Part shown: in pieces, positions 32,610 to 44,514 of the stretch
Layout of the letters: each line of letters begins with the position of its first letter
Numbering within the stretch: position 1 is the stretch's first letter
Source: Gnomoniopsis sp. IMI 355080
Taxonomy: Eukaryota; Ascomycota; Sordariomycetes; Diaporthales; Gnomoniaceae
Direction of reading: 5' to 3'
Length of the DNA stretch: 64,000 bases
Assembly (NCBI GenBank): GCA_027946555.1
Contig: JAPEVC010000047.1
Coordinates: 1 to 64,000, forward strand
Notes under the pieces: generated by a model
The model's database searches: none
What the model saw: the letters and a program-made list of their open reading frames with translations, nothing else
Told to the model about the DNA's origin: nothing
Translations under genes and position numbers: made by a program

Positions 32610-35252
32610 GCTGTAGAATGAGCTTGAGCAAGAGAGAGTATGACGTCGCCAATTCGGACTAAGAAAGGGCAGCGCCTTATGCCGTATAATACGCGAACTG
32701 TGAAAGAAGGCGTCGATATAATTGGGGAGCCGAATGTGAAGCATTGCAGCGGAAATCTGTGTGCACAAGATGCGCTCAAGTCCGGGCATATGACGCCGAC
32801 ATTGTATTTAGGCGAACAGGATTGGGCTAGTCTTTCCTTGGAAAGCCGTCTGACGCTATGGAGGATTATCAGCTGGCCTAGTTCCATACCTGATACCGAC
32901 CAGCCGCGCGGAAATTTTGCCGCCAGAATTATAGCACGTCCAAAATTCATCGCGCCATACTTACAAGAAACTCGTCGGTGCCGGTACTAATTGAAAGATT
33001 CATGGGAGTCTATAAGCGGCTCTAAAGTTACCTAGACGTGCTGTTATTCATGGTGCCACTTACCTGAATTTTTGACCTCCGCGCAAGGCGCGTGGTTTTA
33101 GCGAAGCGATATCTTCAAAACATGTGTCCAGTGCAATGATCCGACACGGACGTAAGCTATTATTCTGTACTTATGAGTATAAATTTTACCAAAACTTTCG
33201 CTCAGAAATGATTTCCGCTCTTCCATCCTTCCTCTGACCGGTGCATGGAATGGCGCATGGAATGGCGCATGGGCTCTTCGTCCTGAGAAGCTCAACAAGC
33301 GAGTCACATCTCTGACCGGTCTTGTGACGGGCCGCTCTGCCGTGCTGATGCATTCTCATCAATTACCTTCAGATCTGACACACCAAAGTAAGGCTTATTG
33401 AGCCTATGTGGCTCTGGTCCATCTTTCGGACGTACGGCTGCTCGTATCGGGAGACGGGCCCGAGTCTGGAAGTCGACCTCGACAAAGTGAGTAATGCAGA
33501 GTCCTCCTCTTATATGGTAATCACACATATGACCAGCTGAATATGCAGAGGTAGCTCAGTCATCAGCCATTCTGCTTAGCGCCAACAGCGTGACTCCGCC
33601 CGACTTCTCCGTGGCGATCTGTGTTCTGTTGAATGTTAAGCGGGACAGGCTCAAGGTTATTTCATCAAACATTATTCTGTGGATGCTGGCTTCCCTGTCC
33701 ACGCTCAATAGGACATCTCTGTGTCCATGAAGTCTTTGATCAGCGCTTACCCAAGACGGTGAGCAAGCAGGACGCAAACAAGCATGGTATGACTTTTTAT
33801 TTGTACCCCGACTTGGCATCAGTCACGACTCAAGTGTAATAACCGGAATGAAGGGATCTGGTGAAGTATCCACGATCTTTTTCAGACACCCGGTTCTGCA
33901 CTGTTTCTTCGAAGACATTGATGGTCCTTTTGAGCTACTGAACTAGCGCAGCGTACGGACAAGCTAGTATCGCGGAAAAAGCTTGTATTGCATATGGTCC
34001 CAAGAAATCACAGAAGCTAGCAACGTGCCACTCACACGAATGTAGGCCTTACCAGCATGTCGGGTCCGCGTCTTGGCTAGGCGGTCGATAGAGTACCAGG
34101 TAAAAAGTTTCTAGTAAGACTGACTATTGAAACCCATGCATAGTCGAAATGGTACATGTATACATGTCAGATGTGACCCCAAAAGTCCAACGATCACAAG
34201 TGAACATCCTCCAACTTCCATGGCTTCAATTTTTCAGCACCTACTTCCTAGTCATTCACTCCGTGAAGCAGGCTCCATTATCGGCCCAAAGTCCCAGCAT
34301 ACAAAACACACCCACACCAGTCTTGTGTCCCTTCTCATTTTGATACCAGCCTCCAATCATCCGATGCGCCACGCGGCAGGTCGTGGGGAAGTGACATTAG
34401 CCTCTCACGAGTTGACGTTGCCTCGAGAAGATGTAGGCGAAAGATTGTGGCACCTGCAGTGCTTTTTAGGCTAAATGAACTGCATATGGCTGGTCTGGAC
34501 CCTGGCGGCTGGCCATGTCAGACCCTCCTTTGACTTTCCCCGGGGGGCAGACGTCTCTTTTTACCGGGGAGAGCTGGGGTAATGCTCCACACCACCCTTG
34601 ACAAATCCGGGGCAAAGAGCTGCCAGTGCAAGGCTATATTCCCGGAAAAGCGAGGTCGGTCTTGGTGTCATTGTGTTGGGAAGGTTGCCAATTATTCCGT
34701 TGTAACTATGCAATCCCACCTGGCGCATGAGGTGTTCCGCATGTCAGCATCGCTGGCATGAAAACAAAGACTCGGAGGTCTTTCTCTCTCCAGCCGTGTG
34801 CAAAATAACGGTGAAATGCAGCAAGACTTCGCAGTGGTATAATACACGGCTGCTCACTATGGTACACCGCAGGATCTCGGCTATGCCTATGTTGGATGTT
34901 TCTCCGGACCGCATACAGACAACGGAACCTTTTTTACGATGAGAAATCCACCAGCCGTCAGCCAACAGTAATTGAATACAGATGGACCCTTGACAGTTCC
35001 TTGCACATCGTGTGACCACCCCGGCGGCGACATACTGTGCCTTGCCAGATGTAGAAAGGGGTCTGGGTAAAAGCGTGCCCCTCACGGTCCCGAAAAAGCA
35101 TATATAGCTGCCCCGAAGAACGACTCGCACAAGTTAAAAGAAGAAGAAAAGAAGAGCATCGTGTTCTGGCTATGCCACTTTGTTGCCCTGCTCTTCAAAT
35201 AGAGCGCCCTGAGTCACATTCGACAAGGTAGAATCGGCACCAGCTTCTGACA
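32610..35252. other. 2.6-kb intergenic region
   Basis: Divergent promoter territory for the basic protein (minus) and the sugar transporter (plus), plus about 2 kb with no recognised gene. A short direct repeat of GCATGGAATGGC occurs near 33240-33265. Frames here are short and without domains. Confidence 0.5.
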
Positions 35253-36946
35253 ATGGGCAGCGATACATTTCGGCTCGCAGGCCGTGAGTGGCCAAAGGTC
35301 ACCTGGTGGAGGATGAAGCATATGCGAGGCCTCTACCTCTACCTATGGGCAGCCATGCTGACATCCGCGACCAACGGTACGCTCCCTCCCTCTCTTTCAA
35401 GGTTGAAAGAAGCGTCACTGAACAGTTTTTCTTCACAGGATACGACGGCTCTCTGATCAACAGTCTGCAAAGCATGACACAATGGCGTGACTATTTCCAT
35501 GACCCCAGCCCCTCTATCCTTGGCTTGATTACCGCCTCGTTCGCCATGGGAGGCATGCTCGCCATCCCCTTTGTGCCGTACTGCGCCGATCTCCTCGGCC
35601 GCCGCGCCGGCGTCGTCATCGGCTGCTCCATCATGATCATCGGCATCGTCCTGCTCTCGCTGGGCATCCACGTGGCCCTCTTCATCGTCGGCCGGCTCCT
35701 CCTCGGCTTCGGCATCGCCATCGCCCATGGCTCTGCGCCGCTGCTCATCACCGAGCTCGTGCACCCGCAGCACCGCTCCGTATACACGACCATTTACAAC
35801 ACGCTGTGGTATCTGGGCTCGCTCATCGGTGCGTGGGTGTCCTTTGGCACCGACGGCATTGCCGGTGACTGGTCGTGGCGCGCGCCGTGCTTGCTGCAGG
35901 CCATCCCGTCGCTGTTCCAGATCGTCTTTATCTGGTTTGTGCCCGAGTCGCCGCGGTGGCTGATTGCCAAGGGCAAGCACGAGAAGGCAAAGCAGATCAT
36001 GTACAAGTATCACGCGCAGGGCGACCAGAACGACGAGCTGGTGAATGTTGAATTCCACGAGATTCAGCAGACTATTGCGCTCGAGCAGGAGTTTGAGAAG
36101 ACTTCGTGGAGCGAGCTGTGGGCTACGCCTGGCAACCGCCACCGTTTGCTTATTCTCATCAGCTTCGGTCTGTTCTCTCAGTGGTCTGGTAACTCGCTTG
36201 TGTCGTATTACCTGACGGGCGTGCTGAAGACAATCGGTATCACGGATTCGAAGACACAGCTGGAGATCAACGGCTACCTGTCCATCGTCCAGCTGATTTC
36301 TGCTGTTGGTATCTGTTTCTTTGTCGACAAAATTGGTCGCAGGCCGTTGATCCTGACATCCGCCGCCGGAATGCTTGTTTCCTTCATCATCGAGACCGTC
36401 GGATCGGCTCAATACGCGGAGCACCAAAACAGCGCAGCTGGAAAGGCAGTCATCGTCTTTATCTTCATTTTCTATATCTTCTACAATCTGGGCTTCTGCG
36501 GTCTTCTTGTGTCATACTCTGCTGAGATTCTTCCTTACCGCATTCGGGCAAAGGTAAATATTGAGCCCCACCCCCGGCACATGACCACAACGCAAGATGC
36601 TAATGCATACATACAGGGTCTGACCGTCATGTTCTTGTGCGTCGATATTGCACTGTGGTTCAACCAATACGTGAATCCCATCGCACTCAGTGCCATTGGG
36701 TGGAAGTACTACATTGTCTACGTCTGCTGGATTGCCTTCGAGCTGGTATGGGTCTGGAAATTCTTCGTTGAGACCAAGGACACTCCGCTCGAGGAGATTG
36801 CCAAGTACTTCGACGGTGATGCGGCGCTTATTGGCGGCGAGGCTGCTACGGCTAAGGCACGACATCTTGCCGGGGAAGACGACGTTGCTGACGTCACAGG
36901 GGAGAAAGGCGAGATTCACCCAGAAGTCCGTACAACGTCAGTCTAA
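35253..36946 (+). CDS. MFS sugar transporter (hexose/lactose-permease-like)
   Basis: Three exons, 35253-35376, 35439-36553 and 36617-36946; 522 aa. Intron 1 (62 nt) splits the Gly codon of NGYDGSLINSLQ. Intron 2 is 63 nt (GTAAAT donor, GCTAAT branch, TACAG acceptor), contains no stop and is a multiple of three; its removal restores the conserved RIRAKGLTVM. Sugar-porter signatures are clear: DLLGRRAGV after TM2, PESPRWL before the central loop, DKIGRRPLIL after TM8, NQYVNPIAL, and the C-terminal ETKDTPLEEI. Twelve TM segments can be counted. It is a plasma-membrane proton-coupled sugar permease; substrate is not readable from sequence, though the closest remembered type is the fungal lactose-permease group. 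Start at 35253 is supported by the tryptophan-rich pre-TM1 segment and the exact splice. Confidence 0.92.
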
Positions 36947-37352
36947 GAGTGGAGGATTGAAGCTAGAGACGAACAGCCTATAGGTGTCGTTTTGATGCTG
37001 TCGAGCTGGTGATCATGGAACGAGCTTGGCATCTTTCCACCCTACTTTCATTTCATTAAGCAGTATACAATGATCCCAAGCAGTGGTCCATGCTATTATC
37101 CTCGTCAGAGACCCACAAGTGATTTGACAGTGGTTGCAACTGGCGGTATAGACGTGAAGAGGACCGTGATGGTGCCGAAGAGACTCATCGATAAGCTTGA
37201 CAGCGCCGCGGCTCTGGGATCGGAACGCAGCAGTAGCGCGGTTGCCACGGCTGAGGAGTTCGCCCCAAGAGTAACACCACGAGTGACATAGTCATCTATC
37301 GCGAAAAAAAGTTAGTGGGCGTGAGAAACGAGGTAATAGAAAGGGGGGGGGG
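36947..37352. other. Convergent 3' region
   Basis: A 406-bp gap holding the 3' UTRs of the transporter (plus) and the LrgAB-like gene (minus). A G-rich run lies just before 37352. No gene seen. Confidence 0.6.
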
Positions 37353-39018
37353 TCACTCGCCCTCTGGGATCTTCAGGAAAGTCAACACCCTTGATCCAAT
37401 CAGCGCACCTACAATCCCGCTCATGATGGCTACTGCTGCGACGGTGTTCCGATCCCCGCCTAGATTCTCTGTCGCGGGTATGGCTAGCGCTAGGGTCAAA
37501 CTCCGACTTGCGAACGCCAAGCTCCTCGTCGCTGAGATGCCTATGGCGAAGCAGACGCTCGGATACGCATACAGCGATCCGATCGAGAGCACGAGATTTG
37601 GTAGCACAATAGCGGTGAAATGTTGCATCAGCTCGCGGCGGTACTGGAACATTGGCAATGCAAGGCTCACGATACTTGCGTCGAGCGTCGTGGAGAGGAT
37701 GTCCCCTGCTCCGGGGAGGGTAGAGGAAGTGGTGGTGGCGGCGTGTTCCCAGATTTGAAGATACTTGAGGCCAGTGGTGTATTCTTCTAGGATAGGGGTG
37801 AGGGACTGTCTGTGGATGAGGCCGAATACCCAGATGCCCAGAACAGTGAACAAGGCGGAGACAATAACCGGGTGGAGGACCTGCTTCCACTTCAGCGGTA
37901 GGGAGAGCGCGGCGAAGTACATGAGCACGGTGAATGTCAATTGTAGAGGCATGGCGTATGATATGGTGTAGTATATCGGCAAGCCAACGAAGAGAAAGAG
38001 ACAAAAGTATGTCACTGTGTCCAGATGCGCTTGGACGACCGCGGCCCAAAGACGAGCGCGTTGCGGCGGAGGTGCTGTCTGTTGTGGCAGCGGCGGCGGG
38101 CTGGCGCTGGCATCGGGCGGGGTGCTGTTGATCTGAGCAGTACTAGCTTGGCCATGTGAGGGGCCAAGAGCTTGTTCTGGAGGAGCGAGGTCTTGCAGCG
38201 CCACATTCGACGTCCGCGCAGACACATCCGTCGACTCGAGGGGGGTTTGCAGTCCTGGAGTTGCCAGGGCCACGGGTATCTCGTCTTCAGGAGGACCCAA
38301 TTCTTCAGCTCTGGCCGCCTGTGCTTTCTTGTGAGAGCCAGTGACGAGCTGGAGGCCCCTCGTCATGTAAGCCGTGAGAACGAACATGATGGCAAAACCA
38401 ATCACTGCGAGACAGAGTATTAGAAACTAATGGCTATTTGACCAGAGGGGCTTGTGAGACTCGCCAAAGACAGCAATCATTTTGCCAACCTCGCCCGCCG
38501 TAATGGACGGACTGAGCGGCAACACAACGAAGGTAGGAGTGAAAAAGACACTGATCCACCGAAGAGACCATCCCGCCTGCATTTCATATTAGCTCGCGGG
38601 ATCTTTTTGCTCCTCCAAGTTCCAGGGCCAAAAGCTCACAGGCACGTCAATTGCAGCCACAATTTGTCGTGTCCGGTGACTGCCGGCGACCAACTCACAA
38701 ATCCACAGCCCCGCAAACAACAAGAGCATACATGCCACCGAGGCTGGGAATGACACGCCAAAGTGCTTGAAGAAGGTGTCGACTCCGAAGCACGCAACCA
38801 AAATCACAAGGATACCGCTCGGTACGAGGATCCAGGACCGCAAGAGCTTGTCTCGGGAGTTCCACAGCGCCTGGTACGTATCAGCTGAGGCCTGAGCGGG
38901 TTGGTAGTATAAATCATGGAAGTCTAGGCCTTACCAGCCTGCTGGCGACGAGGGCATCGCTGAGGATGTCTATCAAACCGGCAGCAGTGACAGAGGCACT
39001 GCTAAGTGAGATGGCCAT
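37353..39018 (-). CDS. LrgA-LrgB fusion membrane protein (PLGG1-like)
   Basis: Four exons, 39018-38935, 38870-38640, 38576-38465 and 38404-37353, in phase, 492 aa. The N-terminal third is LrgA/CidA-like (RSWILVPSGILVILVACFG, then a SFPASVACMLLLFAGLW helix and later WSLRWISVFFTPTFVVLPLS). The C-terminal half is LrgB/CidB-like (QLTFTVLMYFAALSLPLKWK, SLALPMFQYRRELM, SATRSLAFASRSLTLALAIP, ending AIMSGIVGALIGSRVLTFLK). A ~100-residue Pro/Ala-rich hydrophilic loop joins them. The same order occurs in plant PLGG1, the plastid glycolate/glycerate exchanger; bacterial LrgAB/CidAB act as murein-hydrolase regulators or pyruvate transporters. The fungal role is not established; small organic-acid transport is inferred. 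Intron 3 has a GC donor (GCGAGT), required by phase. Confidence 0.87.
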
Positions 39019-39705
39019 GGCTTTCGAGTGTTCACTCGGGATTGCGCCGGCGAGCTGGCGTCTCCGAGGCGACCAAGATAATGGGCATGGAAAATAGTGG
39101 CACTAGTTCATGGTTGAAACGGAAGTGGACAAGTTCTTGCTGACTGCGCACGATGCGGCTCACGACGTGACGTTGAATCAGAGTGACAACCAAGCCTTTT
39201 AGTTCCCGCAACCATGACGAACCATTCTATATCGAGCGCGACATCGGAGCCAGCGCAATGCCTTCCCACACCCACCCCTCCCCCCTCTTCAGAGAGCTTA
39301 AAAAGAAGCTGCTTCGACATTTTAATAATCTACCTCTGCAATTTTTAGGCGCAGCTGATGCAGAGACAGATATTTCTAACAGATGTAATTTTTCCTTTCG
39401 GTGGTAATAGTTCTCAAGTGACTAAGAATGCTAGGCCGTCCGATTATTGCTCAGTGATTCCTCGGCTCCCTTCAGTAATAATCATGTCCGTCCAGAAATC
39501 TTATCACGCCTTCACTCCGAAAGATGTGTATCTATGATCTCCAGGCCATAACCACCACCGATCCTCCCTTCAACTCCAATGTCACCAAAAATAAACCCGT
39601 TCTCGAAGCGATCCCAAATGCTCAATCTCGTCCGCAAAGCAACCCATGACACCACGCTGTCCACAGACCATATCAGCAACAAACGATCTTGACCCTATGA
39701 TCGCC
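39019..39705. other. Intergenic region
   Basis: A 687-bp gap holding the LrgAB promoter and the 3' UTR of the 2EXR gene. The middle is AT-rich. No gene recognised. Confidence 0.6.
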
Positions 39706-41177
39706 TTACTTGGTCACCTCATCCTTTTTTTCTTCCAGTGAGTAGGGTATCAACAACCCGAAGCGGACTTTTCTCCGCTTCTCAGCCGGCTGAAGGAAGG
39801 ACTCGTTACCTTTCTGGCTCTTGTAAAACCGCCTTGTCTCGTCCATACATTGCCATGCACTTCCATCGCCTATCCATGGGCTGGGAGGCTTCTTGGTACG
39901 ACCTTTCACGGTCTCAGCTTTTGCACTATCAGCTCGTCCCATAGGCTCCAAGAACTTCAGCGGAGCTTGCTGGAGATACTCGTACTTAGTATCGAAGAAG
40001 CGCGCAAGAGTATACTGCTTTTTGGCAGCGATGGGGTCAACAGAATGTTCGATCCGGGCTCGAAAATCATTCTTGGCAACCTCATCTGCAAAGGAAGGTT
40101 AGTCGCATGTTTAGGGGGGGGGGTTGTGAAAATAGACATACTGCGGTACTCAGCAGCGAACTTCTTATGCCATACGAGCTTCGTCTCAACCACGAAATAG
40201 AACTTCTCTAGGTTGGGCAAAAGATCCAGGAAGCTGGCAAGCGTCAGAGGGCAGGCATTATAGCCATCGTGCGGCTGATTTGCACCATGACATAAGCACG
40301 CGAAGGCTCCTCCATGAGCACAGTCAATCTGACCAAACTTGTAGTGGATGGCCACTTTGCGAAAGTGCCTCATGCGGTGTCGGATGACTCTCGAGTCCAT
40401 GCCGTAGTGCCATTGAAATGCACGACTGTGCTCGAACCAAGGGAGAGGCTGCCCGCGGTCCATCTCCAGGATCACCAAGTCTTGATCCGCGTCGATGGCC
40501 GCCATTAACTTGTAGCCGTTGGGGGCCTCTGTTGCTCGCAGCTGAAGAGGTTGGATTTGCTTGGCGAAGAGGCGGAACGCCGTTTGGAAGCCAATATTCT
40601 TGAGGCTGAGGAGACGCTTCCAGAAGTTGTAGGCTGATGTATCATGGCCCTCTTTGGGCCACAAGTGGACCGTCCACCTGCTCCCCTCCTCCGAAGGAAC
40701 ACCCCTCTTGACCTTGAAAGTGTGACAAGCGGGCAACATAAGGGCTTCACGCCAGATCATTTGTAGAATCTCAGTTGGCATGGAGTCCATGTTGAGTTGA
40801 TGTGTGCTCCTGAAGCCAGGCAGTGATAGTCGAGCATGTGGCCCAGGCATCTGACATTCGACTTCTTTGTCGATTTTGTCCTCAGAGTTGGCCATGCAGA
40901 TCAAATCTGACGCCCCATCCAAATTCAAAGCAGAGTATGAAGCGAGGGAATTGGTATCTCCAGGTCTGCATGTGTGGTTGTGAGTCTGGTACTTGGCTTC
41001 GTCGTCAAAGGCTTTCAAGCTGATTCTTGTAGCCTTTGTGGACTCGTCGTGAGAGTGTTTCAATGTGGGCTTTGCATCTCGAAGGGTACCAAGGAGGCGG
41101 TGAGTTTTGTGCACACGGCTAGCGATGCGGTGCTTTGGCATGTCCCGTCTAGCAGATTGGATCTGTGGAGGCGCCAT
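39706..41177 (-). CDS. 2EXR-domain protein
   Basis: Two exons, 41177-40142 and 40085-39706, with a 56-nt intron (GTATGT donor, GACTAAC branch, TTGCAG acceptor), in phase, 471 aa. The 2EXR signature starts near residue 130 with MDSMPTEILQMIWREALMLP; downstream WTVHLWPKEG, FRLFAKQIQPL and an LDLLPNLEKFYFVVETKLVW segment match the F-box-like family greatly expanded in Pezizomycotina. The C-terminal exon is basic (KNDFRARIEH, AEKRRKVRF). The domain is thought to be a protein-interaction module; partners are unknown. The ~110 N-terminal residues are low complexity and could be mispredicted; ATG 41177 is the first in frame. The intron contains a ten-residue homopolymer run. Confidence 0.8.
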
Positions 41178-43572
41178 CTTGATCTGCCCAGAAATGATGT
41201 TCTACAAGGCAAAATGAGTTAGTAAAGGATGTATAAATAGTTTTCTATGGCCTTTCAGCATACAATTGATGTGTATGTGGGCTCGATCTGTGTGAAAGAG
41301 GTATCGTGTGTTCTGGACGGGAGGTGTCCACCTACCAAGTTGCAAACACTTCAAGACTGAGTCAAGTCCAGCAACGAAGACCAAAAGAAGGAGAGCAATC
41401 AAATAGGAATGTCTGTGAGGATATTGAGGCAGAGAAACCCCGAAGTGGTAAAAGTGTGAATAGAGCACTCAAGATGTGTTGCTGCTTTCAGGTTTGATAC
41501 CAGGGCTTTGATCTACTGCATGAGATTGTTGGTTAGCCTCCAAGACATAGAGATAGGATGAGAAATCCAGAATTTTAGAGAGGATGGTGTTTTCCATAGA
41601 GAACAATGCGCTAGCATATGAGCTCTATGGGAGAAAGGACGTTGTGTGATAATTGTGTGGGTTGAAAACGTTTGTGTATTGGGTTGCAGACAGCATGCCT
41701 TGATTGCCAAGCTAGCGATGGCAGCCTACTTAGGTATGGTGATGTGAACCTCAGGATGTGAAGATGTGATGGAAATGAGGATTGAAGGAAGAGTACAGGC
41801 GCAGAATTCTGTCTTTTGACTTACCCTGATGTTTTGCAGTGGGTGGCCAAAGACCCCACAATGGACACGAGCAGCTACAGGAAAATTGAGGAGATAAGCC
41901 TGCTGAGATGGTGCTCAAATTTTGGAAATAAAAGCAGAGCCAGCTTTTGCGAATATTGTGGGGAATGAAGACGGAAGTGCCGCAATCGAACCGAGTTGAC
42001 AGGCCACGCAACGGACAAACCTCACATTTCCCAGGGGCCTAAGAGCTCCAGTAAATGGGCACTGGCGAAGATGTTGTTGAGGGATGGCGATGGAATGCCA
42101 ATTGGTCCAAACTGAAGTGTAAAAAAGTTGCCAGCTGATTTGATTAAGCCAGTTGCAAGGCGTTCCCAAATGAAAGTGGGTTTTTTTCGATATGAGGCAC
42201 TTGATGAAGTGGAAGGAAGGTTGAGGGAACCAAATCTGGCTCGATTAAGCCCCTGCACTGAAAGTTCACCCTTGTGTGAAGACTTTGCCAGTGTACTTGC
42301 CTGATGCATTCAAATCAGGTACGAAGAAGTTTTCTTCCTCCCAAGTCAGAACGATCCAATTGCTGGCGTCGAGGAAGAGAGTCGAGGAAACGTAGCAAGT
42401 CGGCATCAAGGCTGACTAGCAGCCGCGAGTTTGCAAGAGACCTCGCGAGTCTTTTGGATACCGGATGTGCGTGATGAAGACGTGACTGGTGACACTCCAG
42501 ACGCTCAATGGTGACCAAGTCGTTCATATCGGAGACTTGGACTTTTTACGACATGTATTTTCATATAATGTCAAGAACCTGACGCACAGAAATAGCGTGA
42601 AGAGCTTTCGGCTTTGGCTTTTTATATTAGCAACGTACATTGCCGTGACTTAGTGGACGAGGTCTTCATGCGACAGGGTGCAAAAGATCGATACAAACCT
42701 GGTGAAATAAAAAGATCATCCGGTAGATGCCGTTCTTATGGTGTACTCGCATCATTGAGGTATGACGAGGCTTGCTGGTGGTGGTCTTGAATGAAGCTGC
42801 TGACAGGATTCTACAGAGTGATGACAGGAGACCGGCGCCTTGTAAGATGCAAGTGCGCCTGGATGGAAGGACATCCACAGCTTGTAAGACATCTGGGGCT
42901 TAGATAAGTAGTCGAGAGAATATCAATATGGTGGCGGCTTCAAAAATTAGTTGTGGTAGGGTATTGTTCGCGTCTTCTGTTCGTGCTTTGCGCACCACAT
43001 TGATACGACGCATGAACGTGCAAAACATCACTAGCTTCCGAACAGAGAGAAGGCTTTCTTGCCCGAGGAAAACAAGCAAAGTAAATTGGTCGAGCGGCTC
43101 TGCCTCAAACATGAGATGCTCAATGTTTCTGGAGAAGCGCGTGGACGGCGTAAGCCGAAAGCTATCTGAAAGATGAGCAGCAAAATGCGTTACCGAGGGC
43201 TTCAAAGCCCTTTGACATAAACACACCTTCAATGTTGTCAATGTTGACGCTGTTACTGCTCTCCGAAGTCAAGCGAGTCTCCTGACAGAGTCGCGGAAGC
43301 ACCAAGGCCTCAATCCCCCTAAAGACGCCGCCGTATTGGCCAGCTCCTCTCGGTTCAGCAAGCCATATGAGCCAGGTCTGCAGCCTGCCTCATGAGCAGG
43401 GCTCAAGCTTACACAAGCCGGATAGCGGTTTTCCTGGCCTTTCCATCTCGAAAATCGGTTTGACCATGGTAGCTCTCTTGGCTTAGTCCAGCATCAGCAC
43501 AATGGCTGTACCTGGTGTGCCTTTTTCCACAAAACTTTCAAATGAAGTTCAGTCTTGAGGAATTGACCATAT
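41178..43572. other. 2.4-kb region with possible decayed F-box-like remnants
   Basis: On the minus strand between about 43380 and 42900, fragments such as GIEALVLPRLCQETRL and LDQFTLLVFLGQESLLSVRK resemble LRR/F-box-type fungal proteins. They are in different frames, interrupted by stops, and lack a start. I could not build an intact gene; a pseudogene is possible. The rest shows nothing. Confidence 0.35.
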
Positions 43573-44514
43573 TCAATCCTTCGGAATATGGTCCTCGCTT
43601 GGTCCATGACTCCAACCTTCCCTCTGCTTCAAAAAGTTCTCGATCCTCTCCTCTCTTCCCAGGAATGCCTTTTCTTTCCGCCTCCTCCACATCTCCTCAC
43701 TGATATGCTGGCTCGACGCCTCTCTCATCTCAATCAAATGCACACTATGATTGCCCGCCCTCGTTGCCTGTCCCCAGCTCCCTATCAGCACAAAAAATGC
43801 CAGCGCACCGACGAATAAGCCATTGCTCATATACAAGGGGTTCTGCTTCTCGCCACTGGTCCCATCGTGCGCGCGGTGCCATTGCTCCCAGTCCTCCCAC
43901 GTAGCGTTGCCGGCAGCGCTGCCGGCCTCACGACGCCACGCACGATCGGCTTCACGAAAGGATTTATTGGACATGTCGTGTTTTCCGGCCCAGCCGGCGC
44001 CGTAGAGGTCGTAAGCGCGCCGCTTGGTGGGGTCGGACAGGATGGTGTTGGCGGCAACGACAAGGCGGTAGCGGTCGAGCTTGGTGGCGTGTGAGAGAGT
44101 GTCGGGGAAGATGTGGGGGTGGCGGTCGGGGTGGTAAAGTTTCACGAGCTGGTAAAAGGTCTTTTTGGAATAGGGTGCTGTTCTAGTCGTGGCGAAGATG
44201 TCGTAGGGTGTCGGGTTCGCGGTAGTAGGCCAGGCGGGGATTTCCGTGTCTGACGTGCGTTTGTGGGATTTTTTGGCCGGATTATGTTGGCTGCTGTGTT
44301 GAACGGTGGCGTAAGGCCTTGAACCACGCCATGATGTCGAGAGAATGCGTCTTTTATTGCGTTGGCGCAGAGACGGCAACGATGATGGAGATGGGGATGC
44401 CTTCGTCGCGGGGCAATTGGGTGATGACGTGATGGATACATGCGCTGGGAGAGACAAGGTTGAGGAGAGACTGCCGCTGGAGCAGAGGGCGATGGTGGAT
44501 TTCTTCAGCAGCAT
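43573..44514 (-). CDS. Membrane-anchored J-domain protein, probably mitochondrial
   Basis: Single exon, 313 aa. A J domain spans about residues 101-172: it starts TPYDIFATTRTAPYSKKTFY, has the essential HPD tripeptide at 128-130 (LYHPDRHPH), and ends LSDPTKRRAYDLYGAGW. A single hydrophobic segment at ~232-248 (LFVGALAFFVLIGSWG) follows, and the C-terminus is highly charged (RRRKEKAFLGREERIENFLK). The first ~70 residues are rich in Ser, Arg and Lys and poor in acids, as in a mitochondrial presequence. J proteins stimulate Hsp70 ATPase; anchoring would recruit Hsp70 to a membrane. There is no Gly/Phe region or zinc-binding domain, so it is a class III (type C) J protein. The specific orthologue is not identified. 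Confidence 0.85.
   Translation of the reverse strand: MLLKKSTIALCSSGSLSSTLSLPAHVSITSSPNCPATKASPSPSSLPSLRQRNKRRILSTSWRGSRPYATVQHSSQHNPAKKSHKRTSDTEIPAWPTTANPTPYDIFATTRTAPYSKKTFYQLVKLYHPDRHPHIFPDTLSHATKLDRYRLVVAANTILSDPTKRRAYDLYGAGWAGKHDMSNKSFREADRAWRREAGSAAGNATWEDWEQWHRAHDGTSGEKQNPLYMSNGLFVGALAFFVLIGSWGQATRAGNHSVHLIEMREASSQHISEEMWRRRKEKAFLGREERIENFLKQREGWSHGPSEDHIPKD

Noticed and set aside
33237..33270. GCATGGAATGGC direct repeat
   Set aside because: Two and a half copies of a short unit only; too short to call an element.
35339..36427. 362-codon minus-strand frame opposite the sugar transporter
   Set aside because: Antisense shadow of a GC-rich exon; composition dominated by Asp/His/Arg, no domain.
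42315..43400. Intact F-box/LRR gene on the minus strand
   Set aside because: Protein-like fragments are in different frames with stops between them and no convincing start; described only as possible remnants.
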